A DNA stretch of 64,000 bases, taken from the NCBI GenBank assembly GCA_024500155.1, contig CM044860.1, positions 604,501-668,500 on the forward strand, given 5' to 3'. A model generated the notes under the pieces. That model saw only the letters and a list, made by a program, of their open reading frames with translations. It did no database searches and was not told the origin of the DNA. Every line of letters begins with the position of its first letter. Within the stretch, counting starts at the first letter, position 1. This document shows positions 30,523 to 44,898 of this stretch, in pieces. The stretch is from Chenopodium formosanum (Eukaryota > Streptophyta > Magnoliopsida > Caryophyllales > Amaranthaceae). The position numbers and the translations under genes were made by a program.

Positions 30523-31774
30523 ATGGATTCTGGGGAAACAAACTGCATTCTTCCTGATGATCTGTTTGAGGGTATCCTTTCAAGGCTCCCAGTGAGAGAC
30601 TTGCTGCGTATGCGATGTGTCAGTAAGTCATGGTGTGCCCTCATTGACGGTTCTAGCTTCATTTCGATGCACCACCGTGCTCAATATGCCATGTGCAAAG
30701 AAAATGGGGATGTGCCTCTCCTTCTTATGAAGCGCTCATCTGCAGTAATAAATGACTCAAGCCAATGGTATCTTCTCTCTAAACAACAAGGGGATGACAT
30801 TGTATTGAATTTGAATTCTGATCTAGAACGTGATAAAAATTCTGTTTTCACAATGGATCCCTCCTATAGAGAAGAGGAAGTTATTTGTAGAGGCAGTGCA
30901 AATGGTGTCATTTGTCTTGAACTTTGGTGCACCCGTCAAGATTTGATAAGTCGAGATTGGATGAGTGTTAATATTAGTTGTTGCTTATGGAATCCGGCCA
31001 CAAGAGATTTTAGGATGATTGCCTATCCTGATGCACCAGATCTTGATCTTCAATATGAATGCACTGTTGTGGTAGTAGGTTTTATGTTTCATTCAGTGTA
31101 ATGATTTGAAGATTATGACTAGAACTCGTATTGTGTCATCTGACATAGGATTAGCATACGATATTTACTCACTGAACACCAACTCTTGGAAGAGACTTGA
31201 GCCGCCATTGTTATTGGGTTGTCTTGGCAATATTTAAAATCCTATTATGGATTCATGCATAAATGGTGTTTATTATTGGATTGCCAATGCCTTCGGAAGT
31301 CATATGCACCCTAAGCTAGCTCAGCATCATGGGTCTTGGGTCCTATCATTTAACATGAGCACTGAGCTTTTTAAATTTTCTGATCTTCCTGAAGTGGATT
31401 GGGATTTTCTATCTGGCCCTTCTGACACAGAGTATGATATTGGGTTGTACAAGGAATGTCTCGCGGTATATGTCACCCGCAGATCTCATCCGGAGTTAGT
31501 GGGTAGCTTTTACATCTGGGTAGCCACTGAATTTGATGATGACTTTGGAGTCCCATTGGCATGGCAGTGTTTGTTCTCTTCCAGACCATTTTCTAAACTT
31601 TATGGTGTTATGGCTGCGCGAATGGATGGTGATCTGCTGCTCCTCATCGATGGTGATCTGTACCTTTATAATCCCGCAACAGACAATATCTCAAGTTTTG
31701 GTATAAGAGTTAATTTTTGTCACAGTTATGTGGTGAGCTTGTTCCCTTTATTGAGGAGGGTTATCCAGAATTAA
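30523..31774 (+). pseudogene. F-box protein gene with frameshift and internal stop
   Basis: ATG at 30523 begins LPDDLFEGILSRLPVRDL...CVSKSWCALI (residues 9-42), a clear F-box, the Skp1-binding part of an SCF E3 ligase. The downstream C-terminal part fits F-box-associated interaction domains (CRGSANGVICLE, LWNPATRDFRMI). At 31085-31105 the frame is lost: family-like coding (NDLKIMTRTR, LAYDIYSLNTNSWK) resumes one base out, stopping the first frame at 31101. A second lesion, in-frame TAA at 31235-31237, follows before MDSCINGVYYWIANA (31247) continues to 31774. The product is at best a 192-residue truncated F-box protein, or the gene is dead. A start-proximal intron in the leader is possible. 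A sequencing slip could explain the shift but not the TAA. Confidence 0.85.
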
Positions 31775-32079
31775 GCTCATCTTTGTATGTTGGTGGTTTC
31801 TAAGAACATTTGTGGTTACTCAGGTTTAGAGTATGATTTTGTTTCAAATTGTGTTTTGGATTGTATTATACAATAAAATTACTGGCTTTTTTGTATTATA
31901 ATCAGTAGTAATGTTGGTGCCTTAAATTATTGCAAGAGTAGTCTTATCTTCAATGTTACCCTTTTCATATTGATATTTTAAGTTCATGTGTTAGCTTCAA
32001 ATGTATCGATAACTTAAGTGCTTAGAGGTATGTACAATTTAGCTTATCTAGGCAAATAATATTTTTTTAATTTTTATTA

Positions 32080-32336
32080 CTTCCTCCGTTTTTATTTTAT
32101 TGCACCATTAGAACTTTTACACTATTCACTTAATCTTCTTTGACCATCATTTGTGATTTATACATTAGGAAGAATATAGTCATGTGGGATCTAGTTAGAT
32201 TCGTATCGAACTCTACTTTTCAAATATCAAATTTTTATAATTTTTACAAAAGTATAATTGAAGATATTGATAGCTAAAGTAATGCATTGGCAAGCATGAA
32301 ATCTCTTATGATGCAATAAAAAAAGAACGGAGGAAG
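32080..32336. mobile_element. Stowaway-type MITE
   Basis: 257 bp with inverted ends CTTCCTCCGTTTTTATTTTA and (reverse complement) CTTCCTCCGTTCTTTTTTTA, flanked by TA on both sides, as in Tc1/mariner-derived Stowaway elements. No coding capacity. Confidence 0.88.
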
Positions 32337-34495
32337 TATATATAAATTGATTAAATATGGCTAAATAATGTTTGATTAGAAAAAAATTAATAAGGTCCAA
32401 CATAGATAAAAAAATTTAAATCAAACCAACTTAGCTTAGGTAAGCTGAACATAATCAGAAAGTTTCCCTTTTTCATAACTAAAAATGGGAGGGGAGGATG
32501 TGACTCCTTACCAAATTGATCAAAACAATATAATCATGAAAATGGTTATTTATTGATATATATAACTTTAAGAGATGAATTAAACATAAAACTGCCATAA
32601 ACATCATCTCGGGTCTTAAACAAAACATAATTACTTGAAATTAGGGATTAATTTAATATTTACAGATTTTAATACGAATTAATATACTTTGTAGGAGTAA
32701 TTTTTTTATTTTTTTATTTTATTTTATTTTATTTTTTATTTTTTTTAATGGATAATGCTATATGCAACTCTAATATACTTCTTTTTTAGTATTAAGTTGG
32801 GAATTTATCGACAATGCACGAGTAAATAGGTATAACAAATGTTTATTTATTTTTTATTGTTTTCACTTTTAGTTTCTTATATGCAGCCTTTAAGGGTTGC
32901 ATATATCTTTTTCCTTTTTTTATTAAAGAATTATGAAGTACCATTTTACTATAAATAAGATACTAAGCACTTTTTATCTTAGTGATCATAATTATTCAAA
33001 TAACATTTGTCGGTTGATGAAAACACACATTCTTACATATTTTAATTTCGTAATTTTATTTTTTAAAGTTTGATCTCTAATTTCAAAGTGCTTATAAAAA
33101 TAATACTACCTATAAGATTGAAATTCAATCACCCGAAACGTTGTTGTCAAATCAAAAGTTGGAATGAGTATAAAATCACATTAGCATATCATTGAAGTAT
33201 CAAAAATCATTCCCTTTACTTGAATTTGGCATCGATTCTATATCCCTAATGTCTAGACAATGAGGATAAAGTAATGTGCCTAGGGTGAGCTATATGTTAC
33301 GCTTTATATAAGCAATTAAGCCATGAAAATTAAGAAGAAAAAACAGCCACTTTGTTATTGCTAAGATGCTGTTTTATAGTTAGTTTTCTAAATTAATTGT
33401 GCTTTGCATACCTAACCTCACCAATTAATGGATATGATTATAAGAACTTCTTATAAAATACAGTAAGGTTTAATATATAGTATATATATAAGTATGTCAT
33501 TGGATGGACCAACAAGAAATCAGCTTCGTGTCAAATAGGAATTATTTGCCGTTAAAGTTTCTTATGTTTCTTAATCTTCATTGCTAGCCTTTGGCCAAAA
33601 AAGATTCTGTCACTTCTATATTTCTATTCCTCAATTTAGATAGGCTATTTTAGTGTATATTGTATAAAGTATTGGTTTGATTAGAAATAAGATTAAATTA
33701 AGATACATTCATACCTAATTAAGCCTCGTTATCGACATGATTCATATATCAAGTGTCGTATTTATCGACATGTTTCATATATTAAGTATCATCGTGTTAC
33801 TATCCAAAAAAAAACAAAAGAAAATGTTATAAACATAGTTTAATCATAACTTTGAAGTCGCTCAGGCCAATTCAACTTTTGAGAAGCTATACCACAATTT
33901 TTTTTTTTGAACGGAAGCTATACCACAATTATTATTTAATTAATTATAAAACATCACTACACTTCCTATTAGAACACAAACAACATAGCATCAACCACAA
34001 ATCTATATTGCCAAGAAATTGTTTAATAGGTCATATTTTGAGCAACCTCTTGAAATTTCTCTATAGTTTTTACAGTTTACTCCATAAGCAGTAGTAATGT
34101 AGTATGTTTATTATTTTTTAAAATGAAAAGCATCCGTTGCAATTTAAAAAAAATTAATGATCAAAAGAATCGTGCCTAATTATTGGTAAAGTAGTTAATT
34201 AGACACTGGAAAAGATGGTGCAAAAAATGAATTGGATCATGAACCAACACAACAATATTTATTCACTCCCCAAAATTATCATCTTTACATAAAGAAAAGG
34301 AAAAAAAAAAAAAAAAACCTTTCACTTTTCTTTTGCTCTGTTTTTTCTTCTTCTTCATTAATCCCCCAGTCTTCACTAAGCTGTCACAGTCGCCGCCGTT
34401 TACACTCTTTTTTCTTTTCCTTTTTCTTTTTTTACAAAAAATATAAACAAAAGTCCACTCATTTTCCTCGAATTAATTGACCCCATTTTGTCAGC
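32337..34495. other. intergenic, no gene seen
   Basis: Very AT-rich spacer with T/A homopolymers (for example near 32700-32750). Frames at 33852-34094 and 34232-34480 are low-complexity and not credible genes. Confidence 0.6.
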
Positions 34496-34503
34496 TATAT
34501 AAA
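34496..34503 (+). promoter_or_regulatory. TATA box of the MATE transporter gene
   Basis: TATATAAA, 172 bp before the ATG at 34668 and about 30 bp ahead of a CT-rich leader (34540-34603). Confidence 0.65.
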
Positions 34504-34600
34504 CCTGATCATGCCTTAAACAACACTTCTAACTTCCACTATTTCATCTCTTTCTTTCTTTCTTCCCTCCATTTTTCCACCCTTTAATTTCTCTCTCCTC

Positions 34601-34603
<3 letters not shown>

Positions 34604-34633
<30 letters not shown>
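34604..34633 (+). repeat. A30 tract in the MATE leader
   Basis: An uninterrupted run of 30 A, ending 34 bp before the ATG, after a CT-rich leader. See also the A tracts at 38622 and 48589. Length may be affected by sequencing. Confidence 0.8.
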
Positions 34634-34637
<4 letters not shown>

Positions 34638-34667
34638 TAAGCTTAATTTCATATTTTCATCTTCAAA

Positions 34668-37600
34668 ATGTCAGAAAAAGACCCTGATTTCTCCTCTCAC
34701 AAACACCCTTCTTCCTCCCAGGTAAAGATTCAATCTTTATTACTCCTTTAATTCCTACTAGTGAGAATTTGTGGTCAAAGTTTTATCTCGATGATCGAAA
34801 ACACACCCTTTTAGAATCATATTACTCATTTCTTCTTCTAAATTTCCTCTGTTTATTTTTGCAGGTAATAGAAGAATTAAAAGAATTATGGGGAATGGCG
34901 TTTCCAATAACAGCAATGAACTGCTTAGTATACATAAGAGCAGTAGTATCAGTTCTCTTCTTAGGAAGATTAGGAAGTTTAGAGCTTGCAGGTGGGGCCC
35001 TTTCAATAGGTTTCACCAACATAACAGGGTACTCTGTTTTAGTGGGCCTTGCTTCCGGGCTTGAGCCCGTTTGTTCACAGGCTTTCGGGTCACAAAACTG
35101 GGACCTACTTTCACTCTCTCTCCTCCGAATGATCTTCATCCTCTTCCTTGCAATCATACCCATCAGTTTCCTCTGGATCAATCTCGGCCCAATAATGATC
35201 TTTTTGGGCCAAGATAAAGAAGTTACAGCAATGGCTGCTTTGTACTGTATTTTCTCACTTCCTGATTTACTGACAAACACATTTTTACAGCCTTTGAGGG
35301 TTTATCTAAGGTCACAGCGGGTGACGAAGCCTATGATGTGGTGCACTCTGACTGCTGTGGTGTTCCACGTGCCGTTAAACTATTGGTTGGTGATGGTTCT
35401 AGAGTGGGGGGTGAAAGGGGTGGCTGTTGCTTCGGTGGTGACAAACTTGAACATGGCTGTGATGTTAGCAGGATATGTTTATTTTATGGAGGGTCAAAAA
35501 GGGAAAATGATGAAATGGTGGAGTTGGGGGGTTAACGGGATTGGTGTTGAAGGGATAAAACCATTGATGAAATTGGCAATTCCAAGTTGTCTTGGGATTT
35601 GTTTAGAGTGGTGGTGGTATGAAATTGTTACTATTCTTTCAGGGTATTTAAGTAATCCTAAAGTTGCTGTTGCTGCTACTGGGATTATGATTCAGACTAC
35701 TAGTCTTATGTATACTGTTCCTATGGCCTTGGCCGGGTGCGTTTCCGCTAGGGTAAGCTTAGCTTTTTTTTTTTTTACTTTTTCCCGTAATTACAGTTTT
35801 TTTTTTATTTTTTTTTTTATGATTTTTGTCTTTGATGGATTCATGTTTATTACTATGATGTTTTACGAGTTTTGATTAATATATAGTGTTGCACATATTG
35901 TCGTGTTTGTGTGTCATTTTATGTGTTTGGATATGGTTTTGTACGTAGTGTCGTGTTAGTGTGTCATTTCATGTGTTTGGGTGTCAATTTATGTTTTTGG
36001 GTGTGGAAAAATGTGTAGGTGTAAGGAGGGGGTGTTTTGGGATGTTTGAGGGCATTGTTCACAAAGCAGGGAACAAAAGCTCTTGTCGATCTTTTGAAAA
36101 TAAAAATAAAAAGAAGCCTAGTCTCTAATTATCATTTGCTTATATAGATAAGATTTCGTACATCTAAACCTCCTTATACCAACCTCTAAATAAAATAGAA
36201 TTGGATGGACGAATCAAAGTTGGTATAATTGTGTGAATAATGGTTGTTGGTATAACCAATTAAAAAAACTATGGAAAACAATGAAATTCAATGAATAAAT
36301 CCATTATGCAAAATAGAAGGTTGTAGCTACTAGCTAGGGAAGAGAAGGGTTCAATGAATTCTTACTATCTTGCCCATATTTCTTTATCAATTGATACAAT
36401 ATGTCAGCCATTAATTATTTTGTTCAATATTGTGTACAAAATTTTAAATTATGAGAACTGAATCATATTCTTGATTAAATTTGGATGAACTGTATGAAGA
36501 CTTGATCATGTTTCTTGTTTAGTGATATGATAGTTGGTTAGAACTGAAAATCAATAATTAACAGAAGTTTGAAATTTTGTGGATTGTATAAATCAGTTTA
36601 ATTAACTTAGATACGGGCAATAATGGGGAGATTAAGAAGTAATTAGTGTAGTTGAGTCTAAAGTTACTTGAAGTTGGGACCATTTTATGGTTGGGAAGAA
36701 TAATTTGTGTATTGGATTAGTTTAGTATTGCATGCATGGTACTGTGCAACTTTTAGGGAACAGTTAACCGCATACTATGGTACTATAAAGCAATTAAGTT
36801 TTTTGCTTAGTCATGTTTATTGTTTATTGTGCTTATTTGTAATTTTGTTTACTTTAGCCTTGTTTAGTCTTATATAGTACCAAGTACTAGTATTATAGGA
36901 AATTGAGCAAAACCCTACATAATTTCATGGGGTTATGGTATGGACCAACTTGATATTACAAGAAATGGACATCTCTAGATTGATGGATATCTCAAGAATG
37001 TTGTTCACATGGGGACAAAGGAATTCGAGGGATGGAAAGGATATACAGATCTTGTGTCCCTATTTGTATTTCATATTTCGGTCTTAAATGTTTAGTATTT
37101 GTCGTCTATCAAGATAGATATAATAAGGATCATTCACTTCAAATGGTTCATTCTAAGGCAATAACATGGACATGATAATAGACATATGAGACCTTAGATG
37201 AGACTTAGTAATATGATCGAAGATATGGATTAGATTGTGGGGCGATTGATGTGGTGTAGAGGAATAAAAAGTACTTCATCCATCTCAATCTAGTTATCGC
37301 GTAACTTGTTTACCAACATGATAACCAATTTTAGATAGACCGAGTACTAGGCATATTGTATGTATATTAAAAGTTCCTTGTCTTTTTATCTATTACACTT
37401 GATCCCATCAAATTTAGCATAGGTCACCCATGAAATATGGTGGAACAAAGTAAGTGAAGAAATCTCAACCAAGTACTTATATATCCCCATCCACTACTAT
37501 TTGATGTGGTGACTAAACATCATAACCAACTAAAAACTAAACGAAGTGGTACAGTACTACACTTTTCTCATGTCACCCCCACAAAAATATAAGGGCACTG

Positions 37601-38602
37601 TTTTTTAATTTGGTAGTTAATGGACCAATTGCAGTTTATGGGAGGCTTGACGTAATGTTGTTCAATTAAGTATTGTTATAGAGAAGATCGTATCTTCTTA
37701 AAGTTTTTTCATGCTAAAATAAGCATATCAAATTTCCAACTAATCGGAGATTATCTAATATCCATATCCATGGTCTTACCTTTTGTGACTTATAATATCT
37801 TTCGATTGATATGTTACGTGTATAACTGCATATCCAATGTTGGAATGATAGTGTGACAACTGGGTACAATGTCCGGGGCACTTTTGTTATTTTTGAGGGT
37901 AACACGTAACACAACCACCACGTAAATTGTGTTATTGGTTACAACTTGTACCAATGTACTTCGTATTATGTAATGAAGTACTCCGTAATAAATACTGAAT
38001 TGGAAATAATGTTGTTGCAGGTGGGAAATGAGCTAGGAGCAGGAAAACCATACAAAGCAAGACTAGCAGCAATGGTTGCATTAGGATGTGCATTTTTGAT
38101 TGGGATAATGAATGTAATATGGACAGTCGTTTTCAGAGAAAGTTGGGGTAAACTCTTTACACCTGATAATAGTGTTACTGTCCTTGTTGCCTCAGTAATG
38201 CCAATAATGGGATTATGTGAGCTAGGCAATTGTCCACAAACTACTGGCTGTGGCATCCTCCGTGGCACGGCACGCCCTGCCGTGGGGGCCCGAATCAATC
38301 TGGGGTCCTTCTACTTTGTGGGGACCCCAGTCGCAGTGGGCCTGGCTTTTGGGCTTCAGTTTGGGTTTAGTGGGCTTTGGTATGGGCTGTTGGCTGCACA
38401 GGTGGCCTGTGCTGTTTGGGTTCTGCATGCTGTGTTAGGGTCTACTGATTGGGAAGCTGAGGCATTGAAGGCTATGAAGTGTTCTGAACAAGTTGAGATG
38501 AGTAGTAATAATAAATCTTGTACTAGTATTAATCAAGAAGAAAAAGTAGGGTTTTTAGATAGTGAGAAAATAGAGGGTAACAAAATTAACAATAATTTGT
38601 GA
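34668..38602 (+). CDS. MATE efflux transporter (DETOXIFICATION family)
   Basis: Exons 34668-34721, 34865-35752 and 38021-38602 join in phase 0 to 507 residues, normal for plant MATE proteins with 12 membrane helices and two MatE domains. Landmarks: ELWGMAFPITAMN at the first helix, GLASGLEPVCSQAFGSQNW (helix 2-3), LQPLRVYLRSQRVTKPMMW, AIPSCLGICLEWWWYEI, VSARVGNELGAGKPYKA (across the exon 2-3 join) and NCPQTTGCGILRGTARPA. These match the DTX48-56 branch as I know it, whose members move organic compounds or act in hormone and cell-elongation control at endomembranes or plasma membrane. Substrate cannot be told. The second intron is 2.3 kb; the first exon encodes only 18 residues. A cytosolic C-terminal tail of about 45 residues is Lys/Asn/Ser-rich. 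Confidence 0.93.
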
Positions 38603-38608
38603 TTTTGA

Positions 38609-38609
38609 A

Positions 38610-38662
<53 letters not shown>
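38609..38662 (+). repeat. T13-A41 tract after the MATE stop codon
   Basis: Thirteen T followed by forty-one A, beginning 7 bp after the stop. On RNA it could fold into a T-A hairpin in the 3' untranslated region. Confidence 0.8.
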
Positions 38663-38664
<2 letters not shown>

Positions 38665-41600
38665 TTTGCTGTTCTTCTGTAAAGGAAGATTTGATAATGG
38701 TATTGCTGTAGGGTTATTCTCAAGTTTTGATGTGGCCCAATCTACAGAGAAGTATCTTTATTGCATTGCTTTTGCACTGCCCAAGTTTATGACCATTCAA
38801 GTGTCTTGTCTTCTATGTGGATTGATTGGTATACACAGATTTGCCTACCTTGTCTTGGTTTTTGTAAATTTCGAAACGATAAAATCGCATTATTTTATCT
38901 AAACATGTCTTATTTTGTTAACGGAGTAACGCCTTTATTGCATTAAGATTGAACCTAAATATCTCAACGTCTTATAATCATATCAACTAAGATCAACTCA
39001 AATTGATGAAAATTTTAGGTGGTGGGATGTTTATACGGACGATGTTGCAATCAAGTTTTGAATTGGTTTGGTTTTGAATACAAATATGCTGTCATTGTCT
39101 TGAATAAACTTTATGAGTAACACATATTTTAGATGGTAAAGGTCCTTTTTGCATTATATTGTCTAACATGTCTTATTATATGATTATATCATGTCACCTA
39201 CATTAATCACAATCCTGAAAACATCACAAGTCTTATTTTGGCCATCATCGTCATCATATGAAGTTGTGTCAAAATTATGAGATGTGGGACATGATAAGAG
39301 GATAGGTTTGATCTCAATTCAACTTTGAGGGGTGTACCTTGTACACATATGTAGTGCAATGTGCATTCCCTTTTCCTAGTGTTATGTGAGTACATTTTAG
39401 CGAGTGGAGGAGAATGACCTTTTAACTCTTTTACAAATTATGTGAAATTTAAGAGTTAAAATCCTACTTTGTATTATCTTATCTGAACATATCTTACGTT
39501 ATCATATTACCTGTTTAAAAATATAGAATGAAAACTTTATAATGAATTTTACTTCGAAATCACTAATCCGATCTTCATAGGTGAATGAAACTTCGAATAT
39601 TGATTTAAGTTGTAGTGGTAAAGCACGTTGTGTTGTAAGATGAACAAGAGAAAGGGTGTTCAAGAAGAAAGTGGATAATGGATGGGTGCGGTTGATACGT
39701 GCGATTTTAGACTCAAATTATTGTTTGATTGTGACTTCCCAATTATTTTACAAGTAGTTTACAGTGGCCTTTAGCCTTCAATTTTTATTATTTTGGTTGT
39801 AAAATGACAATGCTTTTCAACGTTGCTTTTCACCAGCAAAGCCAACTGATCATTGTCCTTTTATCATCGTTCTAAAGCAACGGACTTAAATAATCCGCCT
39901 TATTCTCCGATTGATGATTTGTCACTTATTAAAATAGCAATTGGGATAGTCTTTAGAATGTACGAGTAACAAACTACTAAAAAAAAAGAAAGATGAAATA
40001 TTTTTTAATATTAATATTATAAAAATATACATTGAATTAAATCTACTATTTTAATTTCATATTATTCAAAACAATTTGACATAAAGTAGAAAGAAAAAAT
40101 ATCCAATCGTTGCAAATAACATGTAATGGATTCATGGAGGTAGTAACAAATTTTTTGCATAACTTTATAGTTGTGTATTATCATTTTGGTGAGATAAGTA
40201 ATAAATAAAAATGTATAGTTTTGATGCAAGTGATCTGCATAGTGCAGGGGTGGTGTTGTTGACGACCTTATCTGTTTTGGTAAGTGAGTACTCGTATTTT
40301 GTGTACGGATATCACCTGACAAATTCTTAATTACTCAGTATAGATGTACAGTCTGTAAACTGATCCAACTGAACAGCTACAAGTTTGATCCAATAATCTG
40401 CAAGTCTGAACAGACTAGAGAGCCGTAGAGTGTTATGACTGGTACCTTGACCCAACTCACCTAAGAGTATTTGACATACTCGGGCGTTCGTTTGGTTGAA
40501 CAGATGAAGTACTCTTTCCTAAAAAATGCGTAATCGTGTTTAGTCTATCGTAAACTTTCAACGAGAAGTTTTATTGTGTTAGAGAACTTGGGTAAGTAAA
40601 TTTTCCGATTAGTATCATATTCTTGGGAAATTACACTTGATAAGAGGGATTCCAAATTTCTAATAGATTGGCTTCGTACTTCTAGATGAGAAAACAATTT
40701 CACCACCAGTTACACAATCAAACCGGCCCAATAATCATGTCTAGACCAACAACAATCGGTTGCAATAGCTGTGTGTGTGCGCGTATGTGTTTGTGACTGT
40801 AGGGGGTGGGGGTGTGAGGCTTTGAGCATCTAGTCCAAATATTCTGTGGATAAATCAGCTATTTTTTACAAGTAAAAACTTTTGCAGATGGCAAAAGAAC
40901 AGGAAAAACACCCATTAACTTGTCACAAAAGCACAAAACCACTTACTTTTATGTATCCATGGCAAGTAGTGGCATCAATCATACTACAATAGACAGCAAG
41001 AGATTGCATCATCATGCATATATACAGAAACATATTCTACCATACCAAATCTATGCGCCATATCTTGTTTGCCATGCTCACTACTTAGGTGTACGACTTT
41101 GCTTTCTTTTATGCTGCAAGGTGGCTTCTTCGTGTGTTCCGAAGATATGCATTCTCCACCGTCGATATTTTTCTAGAGTATTTAGAGAAAGAAATAAGCT
41201 ATAATTAGCAAGATAATCAGAATATATAGTATAAAAGTTCCAACATAGCACAAAAGCTCACTACTATGGCAAGAAACAACAAAACTTTAGTTTTGTACCA
41301 ATAATCCTGTAGTTCAGTGGTTGTATGGTGAAAAGAACAATTCAAGAATTTCCAACTTTTTTTGTTCAGGAATCTGGAAAAAAAAAAAAAAAAGGTGAAG
41401 GGTAACAATCATAACATGAGTCAATGATATATTGTTATTAAAAGCTACAGTGAACAAGCAACAGTTTTCAGGTAAGATGAGCCTTCAACTAATTGAAGAG
41501 CCATCCTTGTTTCAGGATCTTTCATCACTCAATAATGATAACTTCTTACATGGATTTATATAATTATGACAATTTTGTTAATCAGGCTCTTTAATCTACC

Positions 41601-44600
41601 TAAAGAACCTGTGTTGGATCCTCGACACTAATATGTGTGTGAACATTTGAGAATCCAATTTGGAACGAAAACATCAAGTTATTTGTTTTTACTAACTGGT
41701 AAATATCCAAGTATGAAACAAGTATTCGTCAAAAAAGTGAAACAAGTAGCCAAGTCCCAGTATCATAGCTATTGGAGGCGACAAGGACTATGACAATATG
41801 TCAGTGTACAACATGTAAATATGTCAATTAACGTTGATAAGGGGAGAAGGTCGATATCAGTTAATTAGAATATCAAAATACAGATTGCTAGGCGTAGCTG
41901 ATTTGTATATATGTCAGCCGCCATCCACCAACAGTGTTACATTTTACGTATATATCATGTCACTAAAAACTTTGTAACCACGAATCATATTTTGAGTTAG
42001 AAAATAAGAAACACTTAAAAAGATAACTGTAAAGTAAATGAAATCTAAATTAAAAAATGGAAGGTGGAAGAATTAGTACCTCAGACAATATAACAAATCT
42101 GTAATCTGTACGGGATACCAAAATTTTCTATTCAAACTTTCCTGTATGGTGTAGAGGGGCCTCTGTTACTAAGGTAAAGCCATCAGCTGCATATAATGTT
42201 AGTAAACGTCACAGTCACCGGTACATCGGCGAAAAATGCTTAATGTTTCAACCACAATAGTAGTTGCACACGTAGGCACAAAGCCATAGACCTTGTCACA
42301 ATTCCTGATTAATCAAAGAGTACTTTCCACCACAATAAACATTATTTATTGTAACAAAAGAGACTGTTTCTGAAACCAACCTTATATTATAGCAATTATT
42401 CCATTGTCATGTACCGTGATTTTTTCAATCCATTTACATTATGAAAATCAATATGATTGAAGAAAGCAATAATGCATGAAGTGCACATCGTTGAACTATC
42501 TATTTCAGATATTCAGTCAATTCCCTTTCGCTAACTGCATCCACTATCTCTACCTTATCGTACTGTGTTATCGTTCTCTTTGTGGTAACTAGCATCCTAA
42601 GGTACAGTGCATTAACAACTTGGTACTAGAACTAAGGCTTGAACAAGTAATCATTTACACACAGAGAGAATAGACCATAACATCAAAACCACATCACATA
42701 AACTAACAGCGACTTCAACTATCTCATGAAGCCTAGATATTTTAATTTAGATGACCAGCAAGAGTTCTCCACCGTTTATGCTACCCAATCAATTCAACAA
42801 GTACTACAAGATAGCATCTGAATAGACCATCTAGGGCTTGTAACATCCAAATTTCAGATTCATGCGGCTAAAAGTCAATGCACAAGTCACGCATACAAGC
42901 CCACAATAGGGAAGATTAAACAATGCCATCATCATCAGCTATGGTCTATTCTACAATATGCATATTCTTTTTCGGGGGGCAGGGGATAACATATCCGTGA
43001 AAGCATACAGATGCAGAAGGTCTACAAAGTTTATCAGTTTTGGCATGGATCCAATATGAACCACAGGACTAGTTATAAATGTTCAATAGACCACTGCTAA
43101 GGACAAGGGTCATCCCGAAGAATTTAAATTTCTACTAATGCAACCTTGTCTAAGTTGTCTCAAAACAAGTCACTCACTGATTAAGTCCAAACCCCATCCT
43201 CTTTTGTATGCAAATGTTTATTGCAGCAACAAGTCCCATATACTAAGTTGTGCCTTCTGCATATAATCTTTTGGTGAAAAGGATTGTTAGATGTGTAACC
43301 TAAGCAGCTACATCCAACACAGAAACCCCCATCAGATTAAGTTTGAAAAAATTCACTGCAGACACCGGACCTTATAAAAACCTCTTATTACAAGATGCCT
43401 AGTACTCATTTGTTGAGGTCAATATGATTAGCAATATGTTGTGTCAATTTCGTCTATATGATACATTGGCACATTCTAATGGTGGGCTGAAGATGCAGAT
43501 ATTCAGAGCATACTAGCAACGAGAGGTTGAGATAGAAACCTGGCACAAGTTTGACTCATCTTCCCATAATCATGGCGATAATTCAGCACAACTTGAGTTC
43601 TGTCAGATGGAATGGCTGCGATTTGTCACAATTGATAGTGAAGTTAGATTCTCCAGTATCTTTCTCGAACAGACCAATAATACTAATCTTGTCTTAGATA
43701 TCTGTCAAACAATAGTAATTATAATTATACAAAGATCATAAACTTAATTTCTCAATAATGGATCAGTAAAAGCAAGGAAACAGACTTGAACCTTGAAGGG
43801 ACAAAGAGCATGAACATCATCAGAACATGTGTTCAGGTTCCCAAGTCAGCTCAGCTAATTTGCACACACATTTAATTGATTCCATTATGCAAAACCCAAT
43901 GTGTCTGAGTCTCACTAAATATGGCAATTCTGACTAGATGCACGCCAACTGACCCACCAATAAATTTACTTGAATTGGCTCCATGCCATGAAATAATAAC
44001 ATCAGTGAGGAACTAAAAGTCCATACCATGAGCAGCTGAGTACCTATAAAAATAGAGACCATATGCAGATAACAAAGAACCACAGTAATAACACCTGGGA
44101 TGCCTGCACAGTGCACACATTACACTTTATGGAGCCACTCAATAACAGTAATGGACTTCGCGGAAAGCTTCTCCCAATAATCATGCATGAATGGAATTTA
44201 TCTGTGAACAGCATGGTCTGGGCAATTAGAAAGAGCACCACTACAATGCAAAAGGTGGCATTCTAGCGCACTTAGTGGCTTGACAACTTCATCACCCATC
44301 AGCAAATATAATTAACAATGTTATCACCGCTTTAATAGCAATCTATATTATTTGGAAAAAATGGATGGTAAAATAAATCAGCAATATGATGGATTGATGG
44401 TTTATTGGTGTATCATAGACCACATATGTTTTAAGTCCAGCTAAACTAAATAGTAAGTACCATTCTATAGGCACTCTGACATTATTAATCTTCAGAGATT
44501 AATAACCCCCATAACGCAACAGAAATTTAGGATACTGTAGTTTTTCACAAGGAGCAAGACTGTTCATACACTTGTGATTATATTGCGTATAGATTTAAAT

Positions 44601-44898
44601 AACATCAACACCGCAATGTAAACAATAATAAACATTTCAAGGATATAAATTTTGAAGGTGGAATGATATGGAACAACCAAGTCACAAAACTGGCTGGTTA
44701 ATAACCAAAAAAGGAATAAAATACCGTTATTCAAGACTTCCACATTAGACACTGAATCATTTACAAAGCTATGTGTGATACAGTGACAGTAAGAGTGCTT
44801 TCTCGATGATCTTGATATTGGACTTGCTATCAGCTTAACGCATTCTTTCTGCAATGACTAATGAGTATGACCTATTTTTCAAGTTCTGGTGGATTATT
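38663..44898. other. long spacer, no gene supported
   Basis: 6.2 kb without a frame showing family motifs on either strand. Short frames (for example 40920-41204 plus, 44564-44854 minus) lack conserved words. The part next to 44898 is 3' of the minus-strand PORR gene and could hold its untranslated region; I cannot define an end. No tRNA, rRNA or hairpin precursor recognised. Confidence 0.5.

Noticed and set aside
44564..44854. Minus-strand frame after the PORR gene
   Set aside because: Hydrophobic but without conserved words or splice context; likely chance in 3' flank.
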